A stretch of DNA of 34,325 nucleotides from Pantanalinema sp. (GCA_036704125.1 DATNQI010000052.1:1-34325); one strand, 5' to 3'; positions 8,557-17,933 are shown, numbered from the stretch's first letter. The notes: generated by a model from the letters alone, not told the origin. A program made the numbers and translations.

Positions 8557-8898
8557 TCAGGGCTTCTTCGCACCCAGCTTGAGGGGCTTCTCGCAGTTGA
8601 AGCAGGGGAAGTTCGTCACCTGCTGGAGGATCTGGTTGACCTCTCCGCAGCTGGGGCACTTGATCTGGCGCGTCTTGGCGCCGATCCCCGTGTAGATCCT
8701 GAAGGCGCCGTAGCCCACCAGGAAGAGGGCCATCAGGGTCATGGTGACGCCCGCCTGGCGCAGGAACTCGTTGCCCAGCCCGAAGCCCAGCCCCAGGACG
8801 CCGAGCCCGAGCACGAGGGTGACGACCCCGCCGGAGACGCGGCCGACGCCGGGGCTGACGAGATCGAAGCGGGTCTTGGGTTCGTCGGAGTTGGCCAC
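8557..8898 (-). CDS. Small membrane protein with C-terminal zinc ribbon
   Basis: Unknown function. The 113-aa protein has two hydrophobic helices (about 24-45 and 50-70, with a GLGVLGLGFGLG glycine pattern) and then CPSCG and CFNC, two CxxC pairs about 15 residues apart, which should bind one zinc. It begins at GTG 8898 with AGGAAC upstream. The ribbon would face the cytoplasm if both helices cross the membrane. Convergent with phosphatase paralog 3. Confidence 0.75.
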   Translation of the reverse strand: MANSDEPKTRFDLVSPGVGRVSGGVVTLVLGLGVLGLGFGLGNEFLRQAGVTMTLMALFLVGYGAFRIYTGIGAKTRQIKCPSCGEVNQILQQVTNFPCFNCEKPLKLGAKKP

Positions 8899-8997
8899 GA
8901 ATGTTCCTCGAAGGTCGGTGGGGATCGATCCTCGTATTCCCTCGTCCGATCCGTTTTAATCGGGTCGCGTCCGGTATGATGGGAGGAGCGAAGGGCC

Positions 8998-9003
8998 TAT
9001 AAT
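8998..9003 (+). promoter_or_regulatory. -10 element for exbB-exbD
   Basis: A perfect TATAAT about 70 bp before the ExbB-like start. The -35 region at the right distance is poor. The 176 bp between the divergent zinc-ribbon gene and this one contain nothing else recognisable. Confidence 0.45.
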
Positions 9004-9074
9004 AGAACCTTTGTCGCCCATGTCTCGTCTTGGAATTGCCCAGGCCCCAGAGCACCAGCCTCGAAAGGAGTCCC

Positions 9075-9689
9075 ATGTTCCGCTTGATCGCCTTGATCCA
9101 GACCGGCGGGTGGATGATCATCCCCATCCTCCTGGCCTCGATCGTCACCGTCGCCTTGATCTTCGAGTGCGCATGGATGCTCGGCAAGTCCCGCAAGCGC
9201 TTCGAGGCGTTCCTCATGAACCCCCAGGGCTTCCAGCCCATCCATCCCGGCGAGCGCCCCGACCCCGTCTCGACCCTCATCGCCTACCGCCTCGCCAACC
9301 CCAAGTCGAGCGCCGAGGAGGTCCGCGCCTACGGCGAGGTGGCCTTTGGCCCCGTCGATCGCAAGGTGGGCTGGCTCCAGGTGATCGCCGCGATCGCCCC
9401 TCTGCTCGGCTTGCTGGGCACCGTCTCGGGCATGATCCAGAACTTCGGCCTGGTCGCCTCGACCCGCCCGACCAACCCCCTGGCCCAGCTCTCGGCGGGC
9501 ATCTCGGAGGCGCTGGTCGCCACCGCGGGCGGTCTGGTCGTCGCCATCATCGCGGCCATCGGCCATCACTGGCTCTCGAACCGGGTGGACGCCCTCATGC
9601 TGAGCGCCCAGGGCGCCGTGACCGACCACGAGCCGGATCGCGGCCCCAAGCCCCGCCGCGGCATCGAGGAGGCCAACTTTGGCTCGTAG
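9075..9689 (+). CDS. MotA/TolQ/ExbB proton channel family protein
   Basis: Inner-membrane subunit of a proton-driven motor, 204 aa. There is an N-terminal TM helix (about 10-32), a cytoplasmic loop, and two closely spaced C-terminal TM helices with the family signature (IAPLLGLLGTVSGMIQNF, then EALVATAGGLVVAIIAAIGHH). ATG 9075 has AAAGGAG upstream. The ExbD-like gene starts inside its 3' end, so the two should form one complex. No TonB, TolA or TolB gene is next to them, so the process powered (nutrient uptake, envelope constriction or gliding) cannot be told. Confidence 0.88.
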   Translation: MFRLIALIQTGGWMIIPILLASIVTVALIFECAWMLGKSRKRFEAFLMNPQGFQPIHPGERPDPVSTLIAYRLANPKSSAEEVRAYGEVAFGPVDRKVGWLQVIAAIAPLLGLLGTVSGMIQNFGLVASTRPTNPLAQLSAGISEALVATAGGLVVAIIAAIGHHWLSNRVDALMLSAQGAVTDHEPDRGPKPRRGIEEANFGS

Positions 9690-10086
9690 CATGCGCCGGC
9701 GTCGAAAGGCGACCACCTTCGAGGTGGTGCCCATGATCGACGTGTTCATGATCATCACCCTCTTCCTGATGGTGATGGCCTTCCTGCCGCAGATCTCGGA
9801 CTCGCTCCAGGCCGAGCTGCCCTCGAGCCAGACCGCCGAGAAGAGCCCCCCCTCGATGGTGGTGCAGCTGACCAAGGACGGGGCGATCCGCTTCCAGGAC
9901 CAGGTCGTCGAGCCCGCCACCCTGCAGGCCAAGCTCAAGGAGGCCGTCACGGCCAAGCCCGACACCGCCGTCATCATCGCGGCGGACAAGAGCATCGCCT
10001 ACGAGAAGGTCGTCACCCTCATCGACCAGCTCAAGACCAGCGGCATCAAGCGCCTGGCGCTCGCCACCGCCCCCCAGGGGCAGTAG
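9679..10086 (+). CDS. ExbD/TolR family biopolymer transport protein
   Basis: Partner of the preceding ExbB-like channel, 135 aa. A short basic N-terminus precedes a single TM helix carrying the proton-path aspartate (VPMIDVFMIITLFLMVM), followed by a periplasmic domain ending in VVTLIDQLKTSGIKRLAL, typical of ExbD/TolR. TTG 9679 is supported by GAGGAGG 6 bp before it and overlaps the exbB stop by 11 bp; ATG 9691 is the alternative. Confidence 0.88.
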   Translation: MARSMRRRRKATTFEVVPMIDVFMIITLFLMVMAFLPQISDSLQAELPSSQTAEKSPPSMVVQLTKDGAIRFQDQVVEPATLQAKLKEAVTAKPDTAVIIAADKSIAYEKVVTLIDQLKTSGIKRLALATAPQGQ

Positions 10087-10091
10087 CCTCG

Positions 10092-10138
10092 ACGCGCGAG
10101 GGGCCGGGACGGTACTGCCGTCCCGGCCCCTCGCGCGT
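10092..10138. terminator. Perfect 21-bp palindrome between convergent genes
   Basis: Arms 10092-10112 and 10118-10138 are perfectly complementary over 21 bp around a 5-nt loop. It lies 5 bp after exbD and 6 bp from the stop of the convergent lipoprotein gene, so a two-way terminator is the likely role, although there is no T run. Confidence 0.7.
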
Positions 10139-10144
10139 GTCACC

Positions 10145-10951
10145 CTACTCGGCGCTGAGGGGGGTGAGCTTCACGTCCTTGTAGGCGACGTAGTTGCCGT
10201 TGGAGACCAGGGCCATGCCGTGCTTCACGTCCTTGATGAAGGTCGGGTCCTGGATCAGGGTCTGGAACTCGTCGTTGAGCCAGAGCTTGAGGGTGCCGGC
10301 CTTGGTGTCGACCTCGGTCTTGAAGGCGATGGGCTCGTTGACGGCCAGCGATCCGGTGGCCATCAGGTCGAACTTGCGGTAGACCTCGGCGTTCCACTCG
10401 TCGCCGGGCGTCAGGCCGTCCACGAACCATACCTCGTAGAGGTTGTTGACCCGCTCCACGATGGCGTAGTGGGTGGTGTCGAGGTAGTAGGGGATGATCG
10501 CGACCACCCCGGCGGGCGCCCCGGCGATGATCGAGGCGCTGGCCGTGACGGGCCGGTAGGCGAAGGCCGTCGCCTCGATCCGGTACTTGCTGGGGGCCTG
10601 GCCGTCGGCCATGCCGAAGCCGTCGCCCTTGTAGCGCTGCATCATGAGGGTGGCGGTGGAGACCTGCTGCTGCTGGCGGTACGCGCCGTCGATGGCCGCC
10701 CAGCGCCCGGCGGCCCAGCGGGTCGAGAAGCGCTGGTCTCCCGTGGTCGGGTCCTCGAAGACCGGGGCGGTGCCGCCGCTGAAGTCGAGGGTGGTGGTCC
10801 TGGAAACGAAGGGCTCGGTCCGCAAGGGTGCCGGCCTGGGCTTGGTGTCCTTGCCGGGGTTGTTCGGCGCCACCATGCAGCCGATCAGGCCGATGCACAC
10901 CGCCCCGACGGCGACCGCCAGACCCCGGGGCATCCGAGAGTGTCCTGCCAT
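10145..10951 (-). CDS. Lipoprotein with a probable beta-sandwich domain
   Basis: 268 aa with an N-terminal signal peptide ending in the lipobox LIGC (Cys 25), then a Pro-rich linker and a domain rich in beta strands. The strand pattern with YAIVERVNNLYEVWFVDG and the C-terminal NGNYVAYKDVKLTPL resembles concanavalin A/LamG-like or DUF1080-type jelly rolls, which often bind carbohydrate; this is a fold-level guess only. ATG 10951 has AGGAGG upstream. It stands alone: 144 bp separate it from the asparaginase gene upstream. Confidence 0.7.
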   Translation of the reverse strand: MAGHSRMPRGLAVAVGAVCIGLIGCMVAPNNPGKDTKPRPAPLRTEPFVSRTTTLDFSGGTAPVFEDPTTGDQRFSTRWAAGRWAAIDGAYRQQQQVSTATLMMQRYKGDGFGMADGQAPSKYRIEATAFAYRPVTASASIIAGAPAGVVAIIPYYLDTTHYAIVERVNNLYEVWFVDGLTPGDEWNAEVYRKFDLMATGSLAVNEPIAFKTEVDTKAGTLKLWLNDEFQTLIQDPTFIKDVKHGMALVSNGNYVAYKDVKLTPLSAE

Positions 10952-11095
10952 GATCGTCCTCCTATTCCGACTGAGGAACGTGGAAGTAGATCCCCCATCC
11001 CTCGCTTCGTAAGCGGACGGGGCGATTCGGACCCATGGTAGGCGCGTCGATGGCTCGGCCGTGAGTGCAGGCCGCCCAAGAATCGGCTGTTGTAA

Positions 11096-12076
11096 CTAGC
11101 GAGCGGGAATTGCGGCCCGGATACTGCCGACCGTCTCTGCGCGGCGGTTCTTGACCTCGACGACGGCCAAAGGCGCGATCGCCTCGGCCTTCGGGTCAAG
11201 CACCCCCTGCCGCGCGAGCATGGCGACCACCACCGGGGGGATCGCCCGGCGGTTGCCGTCGGCGATCTTCACGGCCCAGCCGAGGCCCGTCACGCGGTCG
11301 GCCCCCGCGTGGATCGCCTCGGCCCCGGCCTTGGCCACCAAACGGCCGTTCGCGGCCTCCATCAGCTGGGTGTCGAAGCGCCCGGGGCCCGCCACCAGGC
11401 CGGGATGGCGGGCCATGGCCTCGGCGATGGGGGAAAGCGAGGGGTCGCGCACCAGGCGCGAGAAGGCGATCGCCAGGGACGGGAGCGGCAGGCGCCAGGC
11501 GGGCACCCCGCAGCCGTCGACGCCGGCCGTGAGCGAGGCCGGCTCAAGGCCCGCGATCGCGGCGAGCGCATGCCGGATCGCCACCTGCAGGGGATGATCC
11601 AGGCGATCGTAGGTCGCGAGGTCCCAGCCCTGGTCCGCGCACAGGGCGAGCATGGCCGCGTGCTTGCCCGAGCAGTTGTTGTGCAGGGCGGTCGGGGCCT
11701 CGCCCCGGCACAGCATGGCCTCGGCCGTCGGCTCGTGCAGGGGCGGGTGGGCCCCGCAGCGCAGCATGTCGCTCGACACCCCGGCCTTGTCGAGGATGGA
11801 GCGCGTGAGCGCCACCTGCTCGGGGGTCGCGCTGTGGGAGCTCACCGCGATCGCAAGCTCCGCCTCGCTCAGGCCGAGCCGGCTCGCCGCCCCGGACGTC
11901 ACGAGCGGAATGGCCTGGAAAGGCTTGAGCGCCGAGCGCACGAAGACCGTGCCGGGCTCGCCGTGGGCCTCAAGCACCTTGCCCCCGGCGTCCACCAGCA
12001 CCGCCCAGCCGTCGTGCCAGCTCTCCTCCCAGTCGCCCCGCGTCACCCGTGCTAAGCGAGCGAATCTCTCCGTCAC
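11096..12076 (-). CDS. L-asparaginase (Rhizobium etli AnsA / asparaginase_II type)
   Basis: Hydrolyses asparagine to aspartate and ammonia. The 326-aa protein belongs to the family of R. etli ReAV rather than the E. coli type: it has the S-x-x-K dyad at Ser48 and Lys51, NNCSGKH with Cys135 and Lys138, and Cys189 in GVDGCGVP, at the same positions as the catalytic and zinc residues of ReAV. No signal peptide, so cytoplasmic. It starts at GTG 12076, 40 bp after the protease gene, and is probably the last gene of the MoxR-transglutaminase operon, though its link to that operon's job is unclear. Confidence 0.9.
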   Translation of the reverse strand: MTERFARLARVTRGDWEESWHDGWAVLVDAGGKVLEAHGEPGTVFVRSALKPFQAIPLVTSGAASRLGLSEAELAIAVSSHSATPEQVALTRSILDKAGVSSDMLRCGAHPPLHEPTAEAMLCRGEAPTALHNNCSGKHAAMLALCADQGWDLATYDRLDHPLQVAIRHALAAIAGLEPASLTAGVDGCGVPAWRLPLPSLAIAFSRLVRDPSLSPIAEAMARHPGLVAGPGRFDTQLMEAANGRLVAKAGAEAIHAGADRVTGLGWAVKIADGNRRAIPPVVVAMLARQGVLDPKAEAIAPLAVVEVKNRRAETVGSIRAAIPAR

Positions 12077-12116
12077 CGGCTATTCCCCCCGTCGTGGTCC
12101 ACAAGTCGAGCGAAGG

Positions 12117-13433
12117 TCATTGCACCGCTCCTCCCGCCTGGATCAGTCCCGCTCCGAACATCGCATCGAGCCCCGCCGGCGCCATGTCCATGGCACTCTT
12201 GCGCAAGGCCGTCATCACCTGGGCCGGCCCCCAGTCGGGGTGGGCGCTGAGCATCAGGGCCACCACCCCCGACACCAGGGGGGCTGCCATGGAGGTGCCG
12301 CTCGCGTAGCCGTAGGGGTAGTCGTAAACCTTGTCGGGGCTGCGGAAGCGCTGCGGCAGGGTCGAGAGGATGTCCACCCCCGGGGCCGCGATGGTGACGA
12401 AGGGGTTGAAGTTGGAGAACTCGGCCCGCGAGTAGACGTCGGCGCCGTTCGCGTCCTTGTCCCTCCGGATGGCGGCCACCGAGATCACCCCGTCGATCGC
12501 CCCCGGGTAGCTCAGGGGGTTGCCGCTCAGGGCCTCGTTGCCGGCGGCGGCCACCACCACGATCCCCGCCCCGAGCGCCCGCTTGATGGCGTCCTCCTCG
12601 GCGCGGCTGTACTGGTTGGACCCCAGGCTCATGTTGATCACGCGGGCCTTCTTCTCGATGGCCCAGTTGAGGCCCTGGATCAGGCTCGCCGTCGTGCCGC
12701 CCTCGACCCCGAGCACCCGGATGGGCATCACGCGGCAGCCGGGCGCGACCCCCGCGATCCCCAGGCCGTTGTTGGCCCGAGCCGCGATGATCCCCGCCAC
12801 GTGCGTGCCGTGGCCGAAGTCGTCGTCAGGGTTGGCCACGTCCTCGCCGGCCATGAAGTTGCGCGCGTTCGCCTTGTCGAGCCCGCCCACCAGGTCCTCG
12901 TGGGACATGTCCGCCCCCGTATCCAGCACGGCGACCGTCACGTCCGCCTTGCCCTGGGTGCGATCCCAGGCGTCGAGGACCTTGGAGACGCCAAGGCCCC
13001 ACTGACCGGGCAGGCCCTCGCGCACGACCTCATTGATCCTGGGGTTCGCGGTGTAAAGCGGGTCGGACGGGGGCCCGGCCTGGATGCTGCGCTCCGCGGG
13101 CCGGAAGCCTCCCACCATCTGGGTCGAGAGCCGACGGTTGACCTCGGTGTAGGCCACCGAGCGCATCCCGCGATAGCGATCCATCTGGGCGCGCTCCTGG
13201 CCCACGGGGACCGCGACGCGCCACAGGCCGTCCATCAGCTCCGTGGTCTCGGCAGCCCCCATGGCCCGGAAGACGGCCATGGCCCCCTCGGGCCGGATGT
13301 CGGGGCGGAACCGGACGAGCAGCTGGCCGGGCACGTAATCGCCCGTGGGCTCGGCCACCGGGAACAGGCCCGCGGGCTGGCAGGCGGCGAGGGTGGCCAT
13401 CGCGCCGGCCAGCAGCAGCACGCGCGCTCTCAT
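12117..13433 (-). CDS. Subtilisin-like serine protease (S8), lipoprotein
   Basis: Exported protease of 438 aa. A lipoprotein signal (lipobox LAAC, Cys18) is followed by an N-terminal propeptide-like domain (YVPGQLLVRFRPD, about 33-100), then the catalytic domain: Asp171 (LDTGAD), His208 (GHGTHVAG), oxyanion Asn299 (AAAGNE) and Ser381 (SGTSMAAP). All are intact. It begins at ATG 13433 in an ATGA overlap with the upstream lipoprotein gene; the longer frame to 13664 is only overlap with that gene. Its place behind a transglutaminase and a lipoprotein suggests a role in processing envelope proteins. Confidence 0.92.
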   Translation of the reverse strand: MRARVLLLAGAMATLAACQPAGLFPVAEPTGDYVPGQLLVRFRPDIRPEGAMAVFRAMGAAETTELMDGLWRVAVPVGQERAQMDRYRGMRSVAYTEVNRRLSTQMVGGFRPAERSIQAGPPSDPLYTANPRINEVVREGLPGQWGLGVSKVLDAWDRTQGKADVTVAVLDTGADMSHEDLVGGLDKANARNFMAGEDVANPDDDFGHGTHVAGIIAARANNGLGIAGVAPGCRVMPIRVLGVEGGTTASLIQGLNWAIEKKARVINMSLGSNQYSRAEEDAIKRALGAGIVVVAAAGNEALSGNPLSYPGAIDGVISVAAIRRDKDANGADVYSRAEFSNFNPFVTIAAPGVDILSTLPQRFRSPDKVYDYPYGYASGTSMAAPLVSGVVALMLSAHPDWGPAQVMTALRKSAMDMAPAGLDAMFGAGLIQAGGAVQ

Positions 13434-14767
13434 CGCGAGAACCTCATCCCGCTCGTCACCGACTCGAAGCGCCGCTGGCGATACGGCTGGACCTTGGGCA
13501 GGTCCGCGCGCAGATCGCTCGCCTTTCGCGCGTAGCCCGAATCCGATCTGAGGGCATGCACCGCCCACGAGTAGCTCGCCTGCGGGAAGAGGATTCCACC
13601 GTTCAGGTCGTTGTCCCAGAAACCCGGGTAGCGGATGCTGGTGCCCGTGGTGTAGCCCCGCCACTTGGCCTGGGCCGTCGGCGCCCCCGTGTTCTCCAGC
13701 ACCTCCACGTAGTAGCTGTGCGCGTCAGGCACGGGGTTCCAAGAGAAGGTCGGGCTGGAACCCGCATTCGGCTCGCTCGCCGCCGGAGCCGTCACCTTGG
13801 GCGGCGCCAGCAGGGGCAGCGACACCTTGGCCGACGCGTTGGTCGTCACGGTCGCGGAGCTGGCCGTCCTGAGGGTTCCATCCGTCCCCTCCGCCTTGGC
13901 CGCGACCACGTACTTGGCCGTCTCGACCCGGGGCACGCGCAAGGGCTGGTTGGAGCTGACGCCGCGGGCGATCGGCACCGCGCCGAGCATGCCGAAGTCC
14001 AGGGAAACATCCGTCTGGATGGTGGGCGCCTTGACGGAGGCCAGGTTGTCGTACTGGACCATCATGTCGAGGAAGGGCAGGTTCTGCACCTTCACCGTCG
14101 CGGTCGCCGTCATGGTCGAGCTGCCCGGCACCGTGGGCACGTCGATCATGCGATAGCCGAAGGACTCATAGTTGAAGGGGGCGCTGCCCACCGGGCCACC
14201 CGCGATCTGGCCCCCAGCGAGCACTCCCGAGAAGATCGTGCCGGAAAAGCCCGCATCGACGGGAAGCGCGAAGGCCCCCTCGACATTCGTATTGCTCGAC
14301 ATCCCGGCGCTGATGCTAACGTTTCCGTTGGCCGTCAGGGGACCTCCCTCGTGGGTCTGGAGGAGGGCCGTCACGTTCAGGGTGCGATGGGGCAGAGTGC
14401 CCGAGCTCGCGAAGATCGGGTCGATGTAGTAGGTGTCCCCGTCCGCCAGCTGGCCGAGCTCGTAGGTCACCGACGTGTAGCCGGCCCGCGAGAGCGAGAC
14501 GCTGCGGCCCCCCGTCATGTCCCAGTACAGGCTGAAGTTGCCCTGGTTGTCCGTGTTGGTGGCGCTCCAGGCGGCCATGACCGTCGCCTTGCCGATGGGC
14601 AGGCCCGTCTGGCTATCCAGCACCCGCCCGGTCAAAGGCCGCCCGAGGCCGGGCGCGAGGCCCGGCATGGTCGGCGACAGCAACAGCAGGTCGCAACCCG
14701 AAAGCAGGGTGGCGACCGTGAGCGCGCTGGAGATCAGGGCGAACGAGGGCTTCATGCTCCCCATCAT
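13430..14767 (-). CDS. Lipoprotein with carboxypeptidase-regulatory-like and Fn3-like domains
   Basis: 445 aa. A signal peptide with lipobox LSGC is followed by a carboxypeptidase-regulatory-like beta domain (GRVLDSQTGLPIGKATVMA, then DNQGNFSL and SLSRAGYTSV), a long Thr/Ser/Gly-rich beta region, and a C-terminal Fn3-like module (PTFSWNPVPDAHSYYVEV). These are adhesive or scaffold folds and no catalytic motif is seen. The first ATG (14767) makes an ATGA overlap with the transglutaminase stop; ATG 14755, with GGGGAG before it, gives a tidier signal peptide. It may be a substrate or partner of the neighbouring protease or transglutaminase. Confidence 0.75.
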   Translation of the reverse strand: MMGSMKPSFALISSALTVATLLSGCDLLLLSPTMPGLAPGLGRPLTGRVLDSQTGLPIGKATVMAAWSATNTDNQGNFSLYWDMTGGRSVSLSRAGYTSVTYELGQLADGDTYYIDPIFASSGTLPHRTLNVTALLQTHEGGPLTANGNVSISAGMSSNTNVEGAFALPVDAGFSGTIFSGVLAGGQIAGGPVGSAPFNYESFGYRMIDVPTVPGSSTMTATATVKVQNLPFLDMMVQYDNLASVKAPTIQTDVSLDFGMLGAVPIARGVSSNQPLRVPRVETAKYVVAAKAEGTDGTLRTASSATVTTNASAKVSLPLLAPPKVTAPAASEPNAGSSPTFSWNPVPDAHSYYVEVLENTGAPTAQAKWRGYTTGTSIRYPGFWDNDLNGGILFPQASYSWAVHALRSDSGYARKASDLRADLPKVQPYRQRRFESVTSGMRFSR

Positions 14768-16818
14768 ACCCGGTTCGAGCTGCTCGAACGCTTGTGGTGA
14801 TCGCGTAGCAGGGAGGCGATCGCCTCCACGCGCCCTTCGAGCGCCGCGCCGTCAGCGTCGCCGAAGCGCGCCGCCTCGTAGGCCCGCACGAAGGCCTCGG
14901 CCTCGGGCCCGATCGCCTCCCATGCGGGCTCCTGCCGCAGCCGAAAGAGCACCTCACCCGGGGTGTCCCCCTCGCGCACCGGAATCCCCTCGCGAGCGAC
15001 GAGCGCCACGAAGCGCCGGTAAGCCCGGGTCGGCGCGAGCTCGGCCCCTGGCCGCGGGCGGCCGAGCCACCACACCACAGCGCCGAGCGAGGCGAAGGCG
15101 GCCCCGAGCGCGATCGCCACCCCCAGGCCGCCCCTGAGCCATCCCAGCAGCTCGCGCCACGGCAGCTGCGCCTCCTGCTGCGAGAGCAGCATGGGATCAC
15201 CGTTGCCCGGCGTCGGATCGAAGGCCGCCCAGCCCACCCCCGGGAAGAACGCCTCCACCCAGGCGTGCGCGTCCGAGGTCTTGACCTCGTAGAGCCCGGT
15301 GAAGGGGTTGTAGTTGCCCGGAAGATACCCGGTGACCAGGCGCGTCGGGATCCCCAGCTCCCGCCCCATCAGGGTGAGCGAGGTGGCGAAGTGCTCGCAG
15401 TACGCCTCGCGCCCGGGCTGCTCGAACAGGAAGTAATCCACCGTGTCCGCCCCCTCGGGGAAGGGCGGGATGTTCAGGTTGTAGCGGTAGTTCGTCCTCA
15501 GGTAGCCCTCCAGGCGCTTGAGCGCCGTGTAGGGATCCGGGGCATCCCCCGCCACGCGCCGGGCCAGCGCTCTGGTGCGCGGCGTGAGGCTCTTCGGCAC
15601 CTCGAGGTAGGGCGCGAGCAGGCGCTCCTCGCGCGAGCTGAGCAGGCGCGCGTTTTTCAGCCACTCGGTCCTGTAACCCGCCAGATCGACCACCGCCGTG
15701 TAGTACAGGTCCGACTCCAGCGCCAGGGGGCTGCGCAAAGCGCCGTTCACGTCCCGGAACAGGATGCTGCTCGGGAAGTACAGGTAGCGCGCACGCTCCG
15801 GCATCAGGACCAGGTTGGTCTGATCCTTCGCCACGAAGAAGGTCACGATGCCGCTGGTGCCCGAATCGTGGCCATAGCGATCGCCCCCCAGCTCGAACGG
15901 CAGGCTCCCGATCGACATGGTCGACACGTCGTTCGGGGCGAACATGCGCCAGCTCTTGCCGTCATAGCGATCGTAGGCCATCCCGCGCCAGTACTGCCGG
16001 CGCGGCGAGCGAACCTTGAGGGCGATCGCGTCGCTCAAATGTCCCCGGTAGTTGAGGTCCAGCTCCTCGGCGAAGCCGTAGTACGCCTGGGGATTGACCT
16101 TCCCCCCCTCGCCCGAGCCCTTGCCCACCGGGTAGGCCGGGTTCCTGACGCGCGGGTCCAGGTGCGACGGCAGCGAGATCATGGTGGAGACCGGCAGCTG
16201 CTTGATGAAGCCCCCCTCGCTGCGCGGCACGACCAAAAACAGGATCATCCCCAGGAGCATCACCGCCCCGAGCGCTCCTCGCCAGTACCGGCGCGCCGCA
16301 TGGCCCGCGAAGGGAGCGCGAACCCCGAGCTCCGAGGCCATGTCCTGCTGCCCCCACCACAGCCCCACGGCCGCGTAGGCGAGCAGGAAGATCCCAAACG
16401 TCATGTCCAGGCTCAGGGTCGCCGTCGCCACCAGCAGGATCGCGCCCACCATCTGGGCGATGCGCAGGTTGTGCCGGCGCGGCAGGTCGTAGGCATTGAG
16501 CACCTGCAGCCACAAGAGCAGCTCCGCCAAAGGCAGGCGGGTGTCCTGGAGGTTCAGGACCAGCTCCTGAAGGAAGCGCCACAGCAGGTACAGCATCCCG
16601 ACGGCGAGGCCGGTCTTCACCCAGCGCGAGCTCTTGCCCTTCTCGCGGTGGGAGAACCAGCAGCCCGCCAGGCACAGGGCCACCCCCGCCAGGTACCAGC
16701 CGTTCGGGTTCACGCTGTAGAGCGCGAGCATGCCCACCGAAAGCGAGGCCGCGCTCGCCAGGCGCAAGCCCAGCAGCGGGTCCGTGGGGTCCAGCAAGGC
16801 GAACGCCCTACGCGCCAT
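14764..16818 (-). CDS. TgpA-like membrane transglutaminase (DUF3488, transglutaminase, DUF4129)
   Basis: 684 aa. Several N-terminal TM helices form the DUF3488/TgpA part; a large extracytoplasmic domain contains the transglutaminase-like core with Cys about 474 (YCEHFA), His about 518 (SDAHAWVE) and Asp about 534 (FDPTPG); one TM helix (GVAIALGAAFASLGAVVWW) and a cytoplasmic DUF4129-like tail end it. Such proteins cross-link or cleave peptides at the cell surface; substrates are mostly unknown. ATG 16818 has GGAGG 6 bp upstream and overlaps the DUF58 gene by 11 bp. MoxR, DUF58 and TgpA genes are a conserved trio. Confidence 0.92.
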   Translation of the reverse strand: MARRAFALLDPTDPLLGLRLASAASLSVGMLALYSVNPNGWYLAGVALCLAGCWFSHREKGKSSRWVKTGLAVGMLYLLWRFLQELVLNLQDTRLPLAELLLWLQVLNAYDLPRRHNLRIAQMVGAILLVATATLSLDMTFGIFLLAYAAVGLWWGQQDMASELGVRAPFAGHAARRYWRGALGAVMLLGMILFLVVPRSEGGFIKQLPVSTMISLPSHLDPRVRNPAYPVGKGSGEGGKVNPQAYYGFAEELDLNYRGHLSDAIALKVRSPRRQYWRGMAYDRYDGKSWRMFAPNDVSTMSIGSLPFELGGDRYGHDSGTSGIVTFFVAKDQTNLVLMPERARYLYFPSSILFRDVNGALRSPLALESDLYYTAVVDLAGYRTEWLKNARLLSSREERLLAPYLEVPKSLTPRTRALARRVAGDAPDPYTALKRLEGYLRTNYRYNLNIPPFPEGADTVDYFLFEQPGREAYCEHFATSLTLMGRELGIPTRLVTGYLPGNYNPFTGLYEVKTSDAHAWVEAFFPGVGWAAFDPTPGNGDPMLLSQQEAQLPWRELLGWLRGGLGVAIALGAAFASLGAVVWWLGRPRPGAELAPTRAYRRFVALVAREGIPVREGDTPGEVLFRLRQEPAWEAIGPEAEAFVRAYEAARFGDADGAALEGRVEAIASLLRDHHKRSSSSNRV

Positions 16819-17908
16819 GGCTGCCTCCGAGCGCCCGGCGCACATCGCCGCCCACCGGGCAGGGGATCGCCCGCGCCGGGGGCGTGCCGGCCCCCACGTA
16901 GACGCGCAGCGAGGCGAGCTCGCCCCCCGCGTCGCTCGAGGTCACCAGGACCGTGGCCTTCTCGTGCGCCAGGACGCGCGCGATGGGCTCCTCCAGCGGC
17001 CCCGCGAGGCGGGCCAGCCAGTCGAGCTGACCGTCCAGGTCCTGCACGCTCGGCTCTCCGGCCTGCGAGAGCAGGCGCAGGGAGATGCCCCGCTCGTGGG
17101 CGTAGGCGCAGAGCGAGGCCGTCACCGCGATCGCATGCTCGAACGTCTCGGCGTCCGGGGCCGAGAGGTCCAGCGCGAGCCGCACGCCTGGGCGCGCGGC
17201 CTCACCCTCGCTCTCCTTGACCCGAAGCTCGCCCGCCTTGGCCGTGGCGCGCCAGTGGACCGTTCGCAGGGGGTCTCCCGAGCGGTAGTCGCGCACCGTC
17301 CGGGTCAGCTCCGAACCCTGGTCGCTGACGGCGCTCGACGCGTCGCCCTCGACCGCATGGCCCGCGGGGAACCAGGAAAGAAACGGCAGCTCCACCGTGA
17401 AAGGCCGCACGAGGACCTCGCCGGGCAGCGGAAAGGAGCGGTGGACGGCCCCCATGCCGTGGGCGGGCGCCTGCACCACCAGCTCGGGCAGGGAATGGGC
17501 GCCCCGGCGGGGGGTCGGGAAGCGGATCGCCACCCGGGCGCGATCGCCGGGCGCGAGGGTCTCGACGAGGGCATGGCCCCACCCCTCGGGCACCAGGCTA
17601 CCCCGGACGAGCCACCAGGGGCGGCGCGATCCGACCGGCCGAGCGAGCAAGCTCAGGTAGTGCCGGTCGCCCCGGCCCGGGTGAGAGAGAAGGACGGTGC
17701 ACTCGACGGCTGCCCCAGCGATCGCGCGCTCCGCGAGCCGGACGGTGACGCGCAGCCCCCGCAGGCTCAAGGCAGCCCGAGCGAACCCGACGACCCCGAA
17801 GGCCACGAACAGGAAGCCCAGGGCGTACAGCCAGCCCACGCCGACGTTGACCGCGGCGAACAGCGTCGCGGCCGCAATCATCACCAGAACCAGCGCGCGC
17901 CCCGTCAA
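16808..17908 (-). CDS. DUF58 domain protein
   Basis: 366 aa. Two N-terminal TM segments (about 5-40) are followed by a cytoplasmic region with the DUF58 signature RDYRSGDPLRTVHWR at residues 206-220. DUF58 proteins resemble a von Willebrand A fold and go with MoxR ATPases, which are thought to act on them as chaperones. It overlaps the TgpA-like gene by 11 bp. The upstream gap to moxR (80 bp) holds a G-rich repeat, so transcription from moxR may be weakened here. Confidence 0.88.
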   Translation of the reverse strand: MTGRALVLVMIAAATLFAAVNVGVGWLYALGFLFVAFGVVGFARAALSLRGLRVTVRLAERAIAGAAVECTVLLSHPGRGDRHYLSLLARPVGSRRPWWLVRGSLVPEGWGHALVETLAPGDRARVAIRFPTPRRGAHSLPELVVQAPAHGMGAVHRSFPLPGEVLVRPFTVELPFLSWFPAGHAVEGDASSAVSDQGSELTRTVRDYRSGDPLRTVHWRATAKAGELRVKESEGEAARPGVRLALDLSAPDAETFEHAIAVTASLCAYAHERGISLRLLSQAGEPSVQDLDGQLDWLARLAGPLEEPIARVLAHEKATVLVTSSDAGGELASLRVYVGAGTPPARAIPCPVGGDVRRALGGSHGA

Positions 17909-17933
17909 ATCACCTCCCCCCCCCGCACGCCTC

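Noticed and set aside
12117-13664. Longer subtilase start at 13664
   Set aside because: The extra 77 residues overlap the upstream gene in another frame; the ATGA junction at 13433 yields a proper lipoprotein signal peptide.
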